Origin: Asaia bogorensis_B
GTDB taxonomy: Bacteria; Pseudomonadota; Alphaproteobacteria; Acetobacterales; Acetobacteraceae
Reading direction: 5' to 3' (one strand)
DNA length: 64,000 bases
NCBI RefSeq assembly: GCF_900465315.1
Contig: NZ_UBIX01000010.1
The position numbers and the translations under genes are program-made. Below the pieces are notes generated by a model that was not told the DNA's origin, ran no database searches, and saw nothing but the letters and a program-made list of their open reading frames with translations. Below, one piece after another: positions 49,101 to 58,287 of the stretch (position 1 is the stretch's first letter; each line of letters starts with the position of its first letter).

Positions 49101-52100
49101 CTCGTTCCAGCGCGATGCAAGTAACTCGGTGATGCTTGCATGGCGTGCAATAACTTCCCGCTCGGCGAAGACGGCGTTGCGGGTATCCTGTGCCGTCTCG
49201 CCGAAGGCCCACCCTGCCAAATCGGGCTCGAGCAGCTGTGCGCACAGAACGTCGATGCTCCCGAGGCGATCGAGCGACATGTCGTCTGCGTCCAGCGCCA
49301 ACGCCGACACCGTGTCCCGGGCGTCCTGATTGAGCGTGTCCATCGCCCCGAGGGCCAGCTTCACGGCCTCGAGCAGCCTGTTCTCCCACAGTGGCGACCA
49401 GTCCGTCTGACCAAGCCCCGCAAGGCGCGGCGACGTGACGACATCGCCAATGCGGCCATGGAGCGTCGCCAGATCCTCTGCGGCCTGGATGAGCGCATCG
49501 TAATCCGCGCGGGTGTGAACATCCGCATGGGGCCAGACCAGCGGGATCTGGACGAGCGATGCCTCCTGCGCATGCAGGCAGGCCCCTATGCCACGATAGG
49601 GTGTCCACCCGTTGCGCCGTTCCTTGTGCAGGTCGCTGACATAGGCGTTCAGCTCCACTCGTATCGCATCGAGCAATCGCTTAGAGCGCTCATATTCGCC
49701 GATCTCGAATTGCCCGAGCACGTTCTGCGCCGCCTGGAACTGCTGAAGCACCTCCATCTTGTTCGCCTTGGGCGAGAACAGATCGAGACAAAACTCCGCA
49801 ATCCCGAGCTTCGCGAGCCGCGCGCGGACGACCTCGAGCGCCGTGCGTTTCTCGGCGACGAAAAGGACGGTCCGACCCTGGGCGAGCGTATTGGCGATGA
49901 TGTTGCCTATCGTCTGGCTCTTGCCGGTGCCCGGCGGCCCGATGAGCACGAAGTTCTCGCCGGCGGCGGCCCGGGCCACGGCTCTGAGCTGCGTAGAATC
50001 CGCTTCCATCGGACAGACCAGGTTCGCGTCCGCCAACGCCGCGTCCAGATCGCCCGACACCTCGAAGCCGGCGGGGCCGCGCTCTCCGTTCTCTTCCGGC
50101 CCTTTGCGGCCATTGAGGAGGCGAATGGCGACGTCATTGACATTGAGTTGATCGCGCCGTTCCAGCAGGTCCTTCCACATGAGGAATTTCGAGAAGCTGA
50201 GCGTCGTCAGGCTGACGTGATCGCGAATCTCCCAACCAGGAATGTGGCGCAGGTGAACGCGGAAGGCCTCGATGATCCTGACAACATCGATCCCGGACTC
50301 GTCCTCCGGCAGCGCGTCTCCCTCCAGCAGAGGAATACGAATGTCATAATCCGATCGTAGCATCTCCAGCAGAGTGGTGTTGATACGGCTCTCGTCACCA
50401 TGCGCGCGCAAGGTAAACGGGGACTTGATACTGGCGCGCTCAAGAATGACCGGCACGAGGATAAGCGGCGCAAGGTAGGGTTTTGATTTCTCTTCAGGCG
50501 TCCACGCCACCGCCCCGATCGTCAGGAAGAGAACATTGGTGCCGCCTTCCTGCTCGGATGCACGCGAATGGCGATAAATTTCCAGCAGCCCGCTCTGGAG
50601 CTTGTCGTCGCTTCGCTGCACGACGAGTTCCCGGCGCCCCAGCGCCTCGAGCGCGTATGCCCGCGCAGCATCCTCGTGATGACGATCCTGATGAAGGGCC
50701 TTGTTTCGAGGATCGTCTTTATCCATCAGGCCTTGTGCCGAGATTATGCGAAAAGGCTTTGCCTTTGCTCCTGCGCGCATCTCAGCGATCATGTCCTCCA
50801 GCCTCGCCGGATCGGGACAATCCAATTCGACCAGCTGGCGATCGGATTTTGGCAGGTTAAGCAGCCTGTTGCGTGCCGACATGTCGAGGAGCCGGTTACA
50901 CCAGCGTTGCACCCGGTCGGCAGGGCGATCGACGGGACATTCCTCCTCGCGATCCTCCCTCAGAACAGGAGGGGCGTCGAAGGCTGGTTGGTCCGAGATC
51001 GACTGCGTCGCGACCTCGTCGCTGCTCGCAGACGGGGCGACGGGCGTCGAGAGGGGGCGGATCCGTCGCAGTCTGGCGCGATGGATATCGACAATCTCCC
51101 GAAATTCCTCCTCATCGTCATCGTTGATATTGCGAAGCCTGGATTCGCCGACCTCACACGCAACGGCGAAGCTGGGCTTCTGCGTGGCGGTGACGAGCGT
51201 CGTCTCGAATACGCGCAGATCGTCAAGCCTCAGGCGATTGCGGATACCGCGCAGGTCGTGAACGATCGAGGTGCCAGCGTCCTGCTGAGAGAGCCACAAC
51301 CCGGCGAAGGCGTGTCCGCGCGTCAGAACGGTCAGTGGCCGGAGCCCGATGGCCTCAAGACAGGCGGCGAACAGCACTGTCGTATCAAGGCAGGTCGCCA
51401 GGCGTTCCTCCAGCACCTGGCTCGGCAACCGGATACGTTGCCCCTGATCGACGAACGAAGCCGGTGGGTTGATATAGGCGATATTAAGCCCACAGATCGC
51501 GCACCAGACAGCCTGCGCCTGTGCCCAGACGCGCGTCTTGTCTCCCTGATAGCCTTCAAGAGAGGGCGACTGCCCCGCGTCCCGGAGGATATCTGATGCG
51601 CTTCGCAGAATGCGCGCCACCGCCGGATCGTTCGGCAGGACGAACGCCGCGAGGATATCCGGAATCCCCGAGAGCCCGCCCCATTCATTGCGGGCGAGGA
51701 TGCGGATCTCCCGGGTGACGCGGACAAGCTCGACGTCTTCCGCCCGTGCGACGAAGGTTATTGTCGCGCGCGAAGCCTCGCTTTGTGTCGCGAGCAGCGG
51801 GCCATCCAGCGCAATGTCCCGGTCGTTCAGAGTGCGAAGCTGTCGATCTCCTACCTGCTGAAGCCGCCATGTCCTCGACGCGAGAAACGGCGGCTCGCTG
51901 CTGACGGTGATCTCGACCGCTGGCCAGGACTCGTCGGTGTCATTGTCGAAGACAAGTTCGTCGATGACCGGAACGCTGTTCTCCCAAAGACTCGCGTTGA
52001 TCGCCCCCTGCATGGCGATGCGGAGGGCAGGACAAGCAGTCTCCGATGCAGACCTGGTGGAGCACTCATCAGGTTGAGAAAAAGCGTCCACGAGTCGGCC

Positions 52101-52106
52101 TTTCAT
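46113..52106 (-). CDS. Giant SF1 helicase with Vsr-like nuclease (DUF4011/DUF3320 architecture), putative defence protein
   Basis: A 1997-residue multidomain protein. A transglutaminase-like segment (LATCLDTTVLFAACLEAIGL ... RGHAFAGLWL) lies near residues 225-275, and a DUF4011-like region near 390-650. The helicase core has Walker A IGPPGTGKSQTIGNII near 722, Walker B VIFDEASQIATWDAIG near 1362 and motif VI VAITRAREQL near 1602. A Vsr/MTES_1575-like endonuclease domain follows at about 1665-1755 (FRVDLGVVDPDLP, GVECDGATYHRSATARDRDR), then a C-terminal DUF3320-like domain (about 1870-1985). Helicase-nuclease proteins of this type occur in bacterial defence islands; an anti-phage role is inference. 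It is single and AT-rich DNA lies upstream. Confidence 0.88.
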   Translation of the reverse strand: MKGRLVDAFSQPDECSTRSASETACPALRIAMQGAINASLWENSVPVIDELVFDNDTDESWPAVEITVSSEPPFLASRTWRLQQVGDRQLRTLNDRDIALDGPLLATQSEASRATITFVARAEDVELVRVTREIRILARNEWGGLSGIPDILAAFVLPNDPAVARILRSASDILRDAGQSPSLEGYQGDKTRVWAQAQAVWCAICGLNIAYINPPASFVDQGQRIRLPSQVLEERLATCLDTTVLFAACLEAIGLRPLTVLTRGHAFAGLWLSQQDAGTSIVHDLRGIRNRLRLDDLRVFETTLVTATQKPSFAVACEVGESRLRNINDDDEEEFREIVDIHRARLRRIRPLSTPVAPSASSDEVATQSISDQPAFDAPPVLREDREEECPVDRPADRVQRWCNRLLDMSARNRLLNLPKSDRQLVELDCPDPARLEDMIAEMRAGAKAKPFRIISAQGLMDKDDPRNKALHQDRHHEDAARAYALEALGRRELVVQRSDDKLQSGLLEIYRHSRASEQEGGTNVLFLTIGAVAWTPEEKSKPYLAPLILVPVILERASIKSPFTLRAHGDESRINTTLLEMLRSDYDIRIPLLEGDALPEDESGIDVVRIIEAFRVHLRHIPGWEIRDHVSLTTLSFSKFLMWKDLLERRDQLNVNDVAIRLLNGRKGPEENGERGPAGFEVSGDLDAALADANLVCPMEADSTQLRAVARAAAGENFVLIGPPGTGKSQTIGNIIANTLAQGRTVLFVAEKRTALEVVRARLAKLGIAEFCLDLFSPKANKMEVLQQFQAAQNVLGQFEIGEYERSKRLLDAIRVELNAYVSDLHKERRNGWTPYRGIGACLHAQEASLVQIPLVWPHADVHTRADYDALIQAAEDLATLHGRIGDVVTSPRLAGLGQTDWSPLWENRLLEAVKLALGAMDTLNQDARDTVSALALDADDMSLDRLGSIDVLCAQLLEPDLAGWAFGETAQDTRNAVFAEREVIARHASITELLASRWNESVHMLPVVDLLKEWQGAKEKWLLSRSMAQKALRKRLEPHAIAMPEDCEADLIAVVERGALASRIEAATHSAQIGALWSGLSTDFDRIDAALAWGQKTRSCVGACVSGTTALLSSRAHLKALLGEGRDLLAPGGSVHATLTRFRSSYAALGAALMALDACSASNTKALAGARDPAWLGTLQATLRGWQEAARELRDWCSWRRASHLAAQLGLTPLVEAIEQGVVARGDVVAVFEGNYARWWTMHAVTDSALLSGFVAATHEGRIIRFRELDEKLKSLSTRLIRAQLAGRIPGEAARQNDPEYKVLTREMAKKARHLPVRQLAEKMPGALRTLTPCLMMSPLSVAQYLPTGAEPFDLVIFDEASQIATWDAIGAIGRGRQVIVVGDPKQLPPTDFFASGKAADDSDPSDEMTDLDSILDECLGAGIPAITLGWHYRSRHESLIAFSNQAYYGGDLVTFPSPVTSDQAVSFHYVPKGIYEPGKNGSHTNPTEARMVVAEALRIMRDGRNRSVGVVTFNGEQQKLIVDLLEAEIRKDPALERFTGEAAPEPLLVKNLENVQGEERDVMLFSLTYGPDVTGKISMNFGPLNRDGGERRLNVAITRAREQLIVFGSLRGDQIAVERTQAVGVRDLRRFLTFAERGAAALAGIHEGSVGGFDSIFEVEVATMLRAKGWDITTQVGVSGFRVDLGVVDPDLPATFLAGVECDGATYHRSATARDRDRLRQAVLENLGWNIIRIWSTDWWSNAPREVERVDGALRVFLEEARQVRAERAKRDAAEAIVIHTEPGDVPTEAPSASNDVEPVEQKEPSAEVEAGVEITEPRLLYASAPDEFIAATPVAGPVVADPTRFTNEDYSPTLGALIVQTIEAERVLREDLLVRTVSRAHGFGRAGREIQERIQRAVPASVRRTEEDVGIFLWSSAVPTDARIPFNTFLRGESFDPTTIPMEALIDLASRATATPCSDDDAIIRMRDACGMSRMGQGTRARFAAALIRAREI

Positions 52107-52478
52107 AGGTTGGCATGAAGTGTTGTCGCGAATGGCAGCTATGGCTAAATGCGTCTTGATGGTCCACGATGCCTTAGGGGGCTAGTCCCGACAAGGGGAA
52201 CTCCACCAGATAATTAACACTAGTAGCTTATAATTAAGTTACATTAATAATAAACCACTTTATTAAAGTATTTGAATAGTTTCTGGTATAATTAGAAAAA
52301 TTATTGACATAAAATATGGAAAATACAAATCATATGTGTTTGTTGATTTTATTTTTTGTTTATTTTCATGATACGAATCTGTTCTCGCCCTCGTATCGGA
52401 CGAAAAACTGCTCCTTCGTACGCTGGGTAGCGGACATCTTTGCGATCGAGAGAGACACTGCGGCAGGAGAGAGGGTAG
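52107..52478. other. Gene-free stretch with an AT-rich core
   Basis: No gene is seen in these 372 nt. From about 52205 to 52380 base composition falls to roughly 25% GC against about 60% on both sides. It contains a perfect -35 box TTGACA at 52304-52309, but no good -10 at normal spacing. It separates the divergent helicase and aac(6')-like genes and probably carries their promoters. The composition suggests separate acquisition. Confidence 0.6.
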
Positions 52479-52926
52479 GTGCAGTTTCGTCATATGACGG
52501 AGGACGATCTACCTGCCTATATCGGGTTGCAGCGATCCTTATGGCCTGATGATGCGACCGCCGAGCACGAGCGCCAGGTTACAGTCCTTGTGTGCAAGCC
52601 CGACGCAGAACCTCTCTATGCTCGCCATCTCGGCGCAAGGCGCCTGTATCGGCTTTGCCGAAGCAGCCATGCGACATGACTACGTGAACGGGTGGGCGTC
52701 CTTGCCGGTCGCCTTCCTCGAAGGCATCTATGTCACGCCCGCCGCGCGCAGGTGCAGTGTCGTACGCGGTCTTGTTGAGCATGTCGCCCTCTGGGCACGG
52801 CAGCACGGCTCCACGGAGCTTGCCTCCGATGCGGAACTCGCCAACATCGCCAGCCATGCCATGAACCGGGCCATTGGCTTCGATGAGACCGAGCGGGTCG
52901 TCTTTTTCCGCAAGAACCTTGACTGA
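52479..52926 (+). pseudogene. Frameshifted aminoglycoside 6'-N-acetyltransferase-like gene
   Basis: Two overlapping frames together make one GNAT protein of the AAC(6') type. The first, from GTG 52479 after AGGAGAGAGGG, gives MQFRHMTEDDLPAYIGLQRS and runs to a stop at 52677. The second, one base later, continues with ACIGFAEAAMRHDYVNGWAS, FLEGIYVTPAARRCSVVRG and ends ETERVVFFRKNLD at 52926. The total, 448 nt, is one base over a multiple of three, so a single-base insertion around 52600-52660 explains it. It is either a real mutation or a sequencing error. The intact enzyme would acetylate aminoglycosides. Confidence 0.78.
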
Positions 52927-52939
52927 CCAGGATCGCCCG

Positions 52940-53752
52940 ATGTGCACTTTCTATCTCGACCGCTGGCATTTGGTCCCGGATGGCGATTCGATCGTTACGA
53001 ACACGTCCCATCTGCTACCGGTGATCCGGCAGGGCCATCCGGCCATGCTCAAGCTCACCGTGCATGAGGACGAGCGCCTTGGCGCCGGTCTGATGGCTTG
53101 GTGGGACGGCGCCGGTGCCGCACTGGTGCTGGCCCAGGAGGGCGATGCGCTGCTGATGACGCGGGCCATGGAGACTGGCTCTCTTGCCAGTTGGGCGTGG
53201 GACGGTCGTGACGACGAGGCCTGTCGCATTCTTTGCGCGAATGCTGCCCGGTTGCACGCGCCGCGCGCTACTCCGTTGCTGCCGCTCATGCGGCTGGCCG
53301 AACGGTTCGCAGCGCTTGCGCCGATGGCGACAGCGTACGGAGGGATCATGCGCCGATGCGATGCGGCGGCCCGCTCCTTGCTGGCATCGCCGCGCGATAT
53401 TGTCCCGCTGCATGGTGACTTGCGTCACGAGAATGTCCTGGATTTCGGCTCGGACGGATGGCTGGCGATCGACCCGAAGGGGGTGTTGGGCGAGCGAGGC
53501 TTCGACTTCAGCAATATTTTCTGCAATCCGCATGACGAGGAAGGGACGATCTGCAGCGATCCCGATCGGTTCCGGCATCGGCTTGCCGTCGTGACAGAAG
53601 CCGCCAACCTGGAGCGAGAGCGCCAGTTGCTTTGGATCCTCGCCTGGTGCGGCTTGTCCACTGCCTGGTGCCTTAAGGACGATCCGGAGCCGCCTTTCGA
53701 GCAACTGGAACTGGCAGAAATCGCGGCCGCCGAGTTGGATCGCTTAGCGTGA
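52940..53752 (+). CDS. Aminoglycoside phosphotransferase, APH(6)-like (StrB type)
   Basis: A 270-residue kinase of the aminoglycoside/hydroxyurea family. LTVHEDERLGAGLMAWWDG, the catalytic loop LHGDLRHENVLDFG and the metal-binding DPKGVLGERGFDFSNIFCNP match the APH(6) group that phosphorylates streptomycin. The start ATG 52940 follows AGGA at nine nt and lies 13 nt after the broken aac(6')-like gene, so the two formed a resistance operon. The reading frame is intact. Activity against streptomycin is predicted from family membership only. Confidence 0.85.
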   Translation: MCTFYLDRWHLVPDGDSIVTNTSHLLPVIRQGHPAMLKLTVHEDERLGAGLMAWWDGAGAALVLAQEGDALLMTRAMETGSLASWAWDGRDDEACRILCANAARLHAPRATPLLPLMRLAERFAALAPMATAYGGIMRRCDAAARSLLASPRDIVPLHGDLRHENVLDFGSDGWLAIDPKGVLGERGFDFSNIFCNPHDEEGTICSDPDRFRHRLAVVTEAANLERERQLLWILAWCGLSTAWCLKDDPEPPFEQLELAEIAAAELDRLA

Positions 53753-53786
53753 GCCCGATGAATTCTATATTGGCCGCTTTCGCCGC

Positions 53787-54170
53787 ATGAAGGCCACTTC
53801 AAAAGCGCGCACGGGGGTCCGGCTTGCGCTGTCCGCGCTTTATGCGCTGGCGGGCACGGCTCATCTTGCTGCACCAGCGGGGTTTCTCGCCATCACCCCC
53901 GGCTGGGTGCCCGATCCGGCGCTGGTCATCATGGTAACGGGCATATGCGAGGTCGCGGGCGCCTTCGGGCTGCTCTGGCGCCCGACCCGCCGGGCAGCGG
54001 GCCTTGCGCTGGCAGCTTATGCAATCTGCGTCTATCCCGCCAACATCCACCATGCGCTCTATGGACTGCCGGCCCACTTCATACAGCTGGGCCTATGGTA
54101 CCATATCCCGCGCCTGCTGTTTCAGCCGGTTCTGGTCTGGGCTGCATTGTTCGCATCCCGGTGGGCCTGA
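53787..54170 (+). CDS. DoxX-family membrane protein
   Basis: A 127-residue protein with four hydrophobic helices and the DoxX-like pattern LYALAGTAHLAAPAGFLAIT, GICEVAGAFGLLWRPTRRAAG and YAICVYPANIHHAL. The role is unknown; DoxX relatives are linked to quinone-dependent redox or membrane stress. It starts 34 nt after the aph(6)-like gene on the same strand and may be part of the same transcript. Confidence 0.82.
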   Translation: MKATSKARTGVRLALSALYALAGTAHLAAPAGFLAITPGWVPDPALVIMVTGICEVAGAFGLLWRPTRRAAGLALAAYAICVYPANIHHALYGLPAHFIQLGLWYHIPRLLFQPVLVWAALFASRWA

Positions 54171-54386
54171 CGGAGTAACGACGGCTTGCGTCGGCTTCGC
54201 GGACACACAGGCGGTCAGACGAGCTTCCCGAAAGCCGACATTGTCAGGCGAGTTGCGATAGACAACGTTGGAGACCTTCCCGCCGTTCAAGAGCGCCGGG
54301 CGGAATGTCAGCTCTAGCTCGGAGCAGACGTTCGGTGTTCGTCTGAGTGGCATCCCGCGGAGGCTGGGCCCGCGGCTCAAGGTCGC
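54171..54386. other. Non-coding gap between DoxX and gajB genes
   Basis: No convincing gene. It contains GCCGACATT at 54234-54242 and the inverted CGGAATGTC at 54301-54309. GACATTCC-type motifs also occur at 60734-60745 and 60852-60864, beyond the other end of the Gabija and nuclease genes. A possible module boundary; evidence is weak. Confidence 0.4.
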
Positions 54387-56126
54387 TCAGAGCACCAGCG
54401 CCTCGACATTATCCGCACCGAACCAGTTCTCAAGCGTGGCAAGTGCCGCCGGAGACAGCTGCTGTGTGAAGAGTAGGGCTAGGCGCCGCTTCGGCCGCGA
54501 GCAGGCCACATAAAATAGATTGCGGTTGCGCTCATAGGCAGCCTGCCGCGCCGCCGGAATTGCAGCGGCCCCAGCAAGCTCGAGCATCTCGTTGAAGTTG
54601 TAGAGGTTCCAGCCCCGCCCGACGATCACCAACACGTTCTCGAACTCGGCGCCCTTGACGCCGTGCTTTGTTTCGAAGGGCGACGATCCGTCGAGATAGC
54701 GACGCAGAGAGGATATTTCGGCATAGGGAACCGAATGGAGCCGCCCGATCTCTGCTAGCATCGGTGGCATCTGTTCCTCCCCATCCCGGTCGAAGGCGGC
54801 AAGCTCGCGTTCGCGATCGACTATGGCGTCCGGCAGGCGCGGGCGGCGTGCAGCTTGCAGGTGACCGAGCACTTCGGCGACCGAGCCGTTGGCCCGCAGG
54901 CCGGCAAGCTCCTGCATCGAGGCTGACCAAGCCTGTTTGTCTGTTGGTCGGCGCAGATGCGGCACGCCGGACCCCAGAGCCTCGAACATCGCGCCATAGC
55001 GGCGCGCGGCGAAAGCATCGCTCGCCGGCTCGAGCATGTCGACGAACCAAGAGATATAAAGGTGTTCCTTGCGGGTGAAGGACTCGTTGAACCGGAATGC
55101 GGCTGGCAGGCTAGAGTAGCCCTGCTCGGTTGCGAGCACGCGATGCGTGAGCATTAGGATTTTGGTGTGCTCGGGCGTGATTTCCCAGCCGACCGCTTCG
55201 AGTTGGCCGCGCACCAGCTCAAGCGCTTGGTGCGCCTCCGGCCCTGGCAAGTCGCCTGCCCAATGGCCGCCAGTTTGGCGTCGTCCCGCCCAACTGTTGG
55301 TGTGGAAGACATGGACCTCGCCCGGCAGCTCGGCGTCCTTGACGAATTGCGGCAGCGCTGGCCGCATCGCGTTTAGGACGTTGACCACTGGCTGAACCGA
55401 CCTGAAATTCGCGCCCTTGTCGATCTCCTCGACAGCAGGATGCTCGAGCTTGCCACAGCCACTTCCATAGATCTTCTGCCAATGGTCGCCGAAGAAGCCG
55501 AACAAAGGTACGCCTTCCGCTCCAAGGAAATGCTGCTTGATCGCGGCCACCCAATCGGCGTCAGTGTCCTGATACTCATCGATCAGGATGATCGGATAGC
55601 GCTGGGCAACGAGCCGACGGAACTTGGCATGCTCCATCAAGGCGATAGTCAGCGGCAAGATGTCGTCGTGGTGAAGCGAAAGCGTGCGCTCGCGGATCGA
55701 GCGATGCCCGAGACTGTACTCGATTCGGCGCTCGCCGATCCCGCCCGCCTCGGCGATCTGTTCCTGCCAGGCTGGCATCGCGGCAATCAGCTCGCGCAGC
55801 TGGCGCTGGAAGCCGTTGATCAGCGACCAGCAGAAGCCGTGATTGGTATCGCAGCGGATGATTGGATGCTTGCCGGTGCGCGCCTCAATCTCCTCGCGGG
55901 CGATGTTGGTATAGGTGATGCAGGCGATTTGCTGGCCGCGCCGCGGCATATCGCTCGCGTGCTTCTCGATCAGATATTCGAGCGCCTTGATCAACGAATA
56001 GGTCTTGCCCGCGCCGGCTCCGGCCTCGAGCCGGAAGCTGCGCCCCTCGGCGAGGGCGGCATAGACACGCTCGAGCGCGATGCGGCTGGCCTGCTCCGCA
56101 GGAGTCTCAGGCATCGGGCGTGCCAT
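54387..56126 (-). CDS. gajB: UvrD/Rep-like helicase, Gabija GajB-type
   Basis: A superfamily 1 helicase of 579 residues. Walker A is EAGAGAGKTYSLIKA, motif II IILIDEYQDTDADW, motif III FFGDHWQKIYGSG, and the C-terminal motif VI NLFYVACSRPKRRLALLF; KGAEFENVLVIVG is motif V. It directly follows and overlaps an OLD-family nuclease gene, the defining order of the Gabija anti-phage system and of class 2 OLD/UvrD pairs. Starts at ATG 56126 or 56114 are both possible; both overlap the gajA end. The frame is intact, unlike that of its partner. Confidence 0.85.
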   Translation of the reverse strand: MARPMPETPAEQASRIALERVYAALAEGRSFRLEAGAGAGKTYSLIKALEYLIEKHASDMPRRGQQIACITYTNIAREEIEARTGKHPIIRCDTNHGFCWSLINGFQRQLRELIAAMPAWQEQIAEAGGIGERRIEYSLGHRSIRERTLSLHHDDILPLTIALMEHAKFRRLVAQRYPIILIDEYQDTDADWVAAIKQHFLGAEGVPLFGFFGDHWQKIYGSGCGKLEHPAVEEIDKGANFRSVQPVVNVLNAMRPALPQFVKDAELPGEVHVFHTNSWAGRRQTGGHWAGDLPGPEAHQALELVRGQLEAVGWEITPEHTKILMLTHRVLATEQGYSSLPAAFRFNESFTRKEHLYISWFVDMLEPASDAFAARRYGAMFEALGSGVPHLRRPTDKQAWSASMQELAGLRANGSVAEVLGHLQAARRPRLPDAIVDRERELAAFDRDGEEQMPPMLAEIGRLHSVPYAEISSLRRYLDGSSPFETKHGVKGAEFENVLVIVGRGWNLYNFNEMLELAGAAAIPAARQAAYERNRNLFYVACSRPKRRLALLFTQQLSPAALATLENWFGADNVEALVL

Positions 56127-58185
56127 TAAAATCCGCGACGCCGTCCGCCGAGTCCGCAACAACGAGAGTTACCGAGAGAACCGGGTCCGCGGGAGGGATA
56201 TCATCGGCGGCGAGCCAGCCGATACCCTCGGTCAGGTAGCGCGGAGCAACCCAATCCTTGTCCTCGATCGCATAGGTCAACGCGAAGTCGGACTTCTTAA
56301 ACTCCGCGGCCTTGGCACGCGCGGCGATCTCGAGCGCCGCAGCATCGGCACCGACGAGCCCGAACTTGGCAGCGTTGGCGAGAATAAACGCGTCCTCGAA
56401 AGTGCGGCCACAAGGACCTTCGGGGAGCTCGGGGCACTGATAGGCGATCCGGCTGCAGCCCTTGCGCTTGGCGGCATCGTCCTTGCCCGCGATCGCCGCC
56501 AGCGTCAGGGGATAGTCGTCGTACCAGCTCTTGATGCAGGCATTACTCGTGGCCGTCCCCTGATGCACCGGGCACGCTTGGCCGCCGGGAATGAGGGCCG
56601 CGTCGAGATCGGTGATGATTAGGGTCCGCAGCTCGAGAAACTCGAGCAGATCGACGAAGCGGTGCGCATAGGCGCCCCCAACTTCGATGATCGAGGTATA
56701 TTGCGTTGAGAGCTTGGGCACCCCGGGATCGGCGGCCTCGTATTTCTCGGTGACTACCGGTAGCATCAGCCGCTCGCTGAGGCCCTCGACCAGTATCGCC
56801 TTGTCGGCGAAAAACAGGTCGCAGCGGGTCAGCGTCATATATTGGTGGAGGAAGCGCTTCTCGGCGTCGGGCTTGTCGGCCAGCCCCGTCCGCAAATCCT
56901 TGATCTTTGTGCGCCGCACTCCCGGTGGTGCATCCGGGGCCGCGGCCGACAGAAAGTAACGGATGCTTTCGAAGCCAGCGGCGTTGGCAATATGTGAAGA
57001 ATGCGTTGAAACAACAAACTGAACCGGCCAAGTCGAACCGTCCTCAGCACCGTCGACGAGCTGCTGGGCGATATTCGTCAGCTGGCGGATGAACACCTCC
57101 TGCATCTGCGGGTGGAGATGCGCCTCGGGCTCTTCGATGAAGATCAGGTGGACGCCCGGCGCTGTCGCATCGGCGCGGTAGGACTTATAAAAGCCGACCA
57201 GCTGCAACAAGATGAAGATGAGGTTGCGGACGCCAAGGCCATTATAGGATTCGGGTAGCGGCACGCCGCCGAAGCCGGCATAGCGGACCTTAGTGAAGTT
57301 CGAGAGCAATCGCTTCACGTCGAGCAAGGTCTCGGTCTGCAGGTCCTGGCCGCCGAGTCCGGGATAGCCGAAGCTCTTCAGCGTTGGCAGCAGCTTGGCG
57401 AGCTGACCGGCAAAATTCTCGTCGAGCTGGGTTTGGATGTCCTCGACCGCGGCGGTCAGCGCCTCTGCGATCGCCTTGTCGCCGGCATTGGCGGCATTCG
57501 AACTCGCGGTGGTGAACATGTTCTCAAGCACCTTGGCTAGCACGTCGGACTCGCGCGAGGTAACATCGTCCAGGCCACGTTGGGCGTTGATGAAGCCGGT
57601 CCTCACCAGATGACGCAGCGACGTGGGCGGCATTTCCCGGACGTTGGTCGGATCATTGGGATCCTCCGCGCGGATCACCACGCCATAATGCTTTGGTACG
57701 CGCTCGCGCATGAGCCGCTGGAAGGCGAGCCGCGTCGCCTCGGCGAGCGGCTCGGCCGGCGCATCCGCGAAAAAGGCAGCGACCGTGCCGTCCTTCAGCT
57801 CATAGCGCAGCACGACCAAGGCGTTCAGGCAATCGGGGTCGAGGTCGATGACGAAAGGCGCGAGCGGCCCAAAGTCGGGCAGGTCGGCATCATAGCCGAA
57901 GCGGATGCGGATCTCGATAGCGGGCAGTGCGGCGCGCACGGCCTCGTCGCTGGCACCGCCGTTGCGGGCATCAAGCGCTTCGCAGAAGCTGGAGTAGCAA
58001 GCGCTGGAAAAGTCCTCGAGGTGGAAGCTTGCATTGGTGTCGGTCAACAGCCGCCTCATGATCTCGGAAAGCGAGGTCTTGCCGCTATTGTTGCGCCCGA
58101 CAATGACTGTCGTCTAGGCTTCGAGCGCGAGCGCAGTGTCGGCGAGCAGCCGGAAATTGCGAATATCTACAGATTCTATACGCAA
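56107..58185 (-). pseudogene. gajA: OLD-family ATP-dependent nuclease, Gabija GajA-type, interrupted by an amber codon
   Basis: Full reading from TTG 58185, with GGGGAGGA seven nt upstream, gives 692 codons: LRIESVDIRNFRLLADTALA, then TAG at 58114-58116 as codon 24, then TTVIVGRNNSGKTSLSEIM with Walker A. Further on are LIFIEEPEAHLHPQMQ (Walker B), VVSTHSSHIANA, and the TOPRIM motifs AILVEGLSERLML and LIITDLDAAL. Replacing TAG by CAG restores a normal OLD-type N-terminus. The next ATG in frame (58059) lies after Walker A, so reinitiation would give an ATPase-dead protein. It is a pseudogene unless the TAG is suppressed or a sequencing error. Confidence 0.85.
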
Positions 58186-58287
58186 TGCTTCGTCCTCCCC
58201 ACCCCGCCGGTCTTCTTTAATAAAGCCACGCCGTGGACGTTCTGAACAGCTATAACCAAAAATGGGCGAACCACGAAAGAACCCCCA

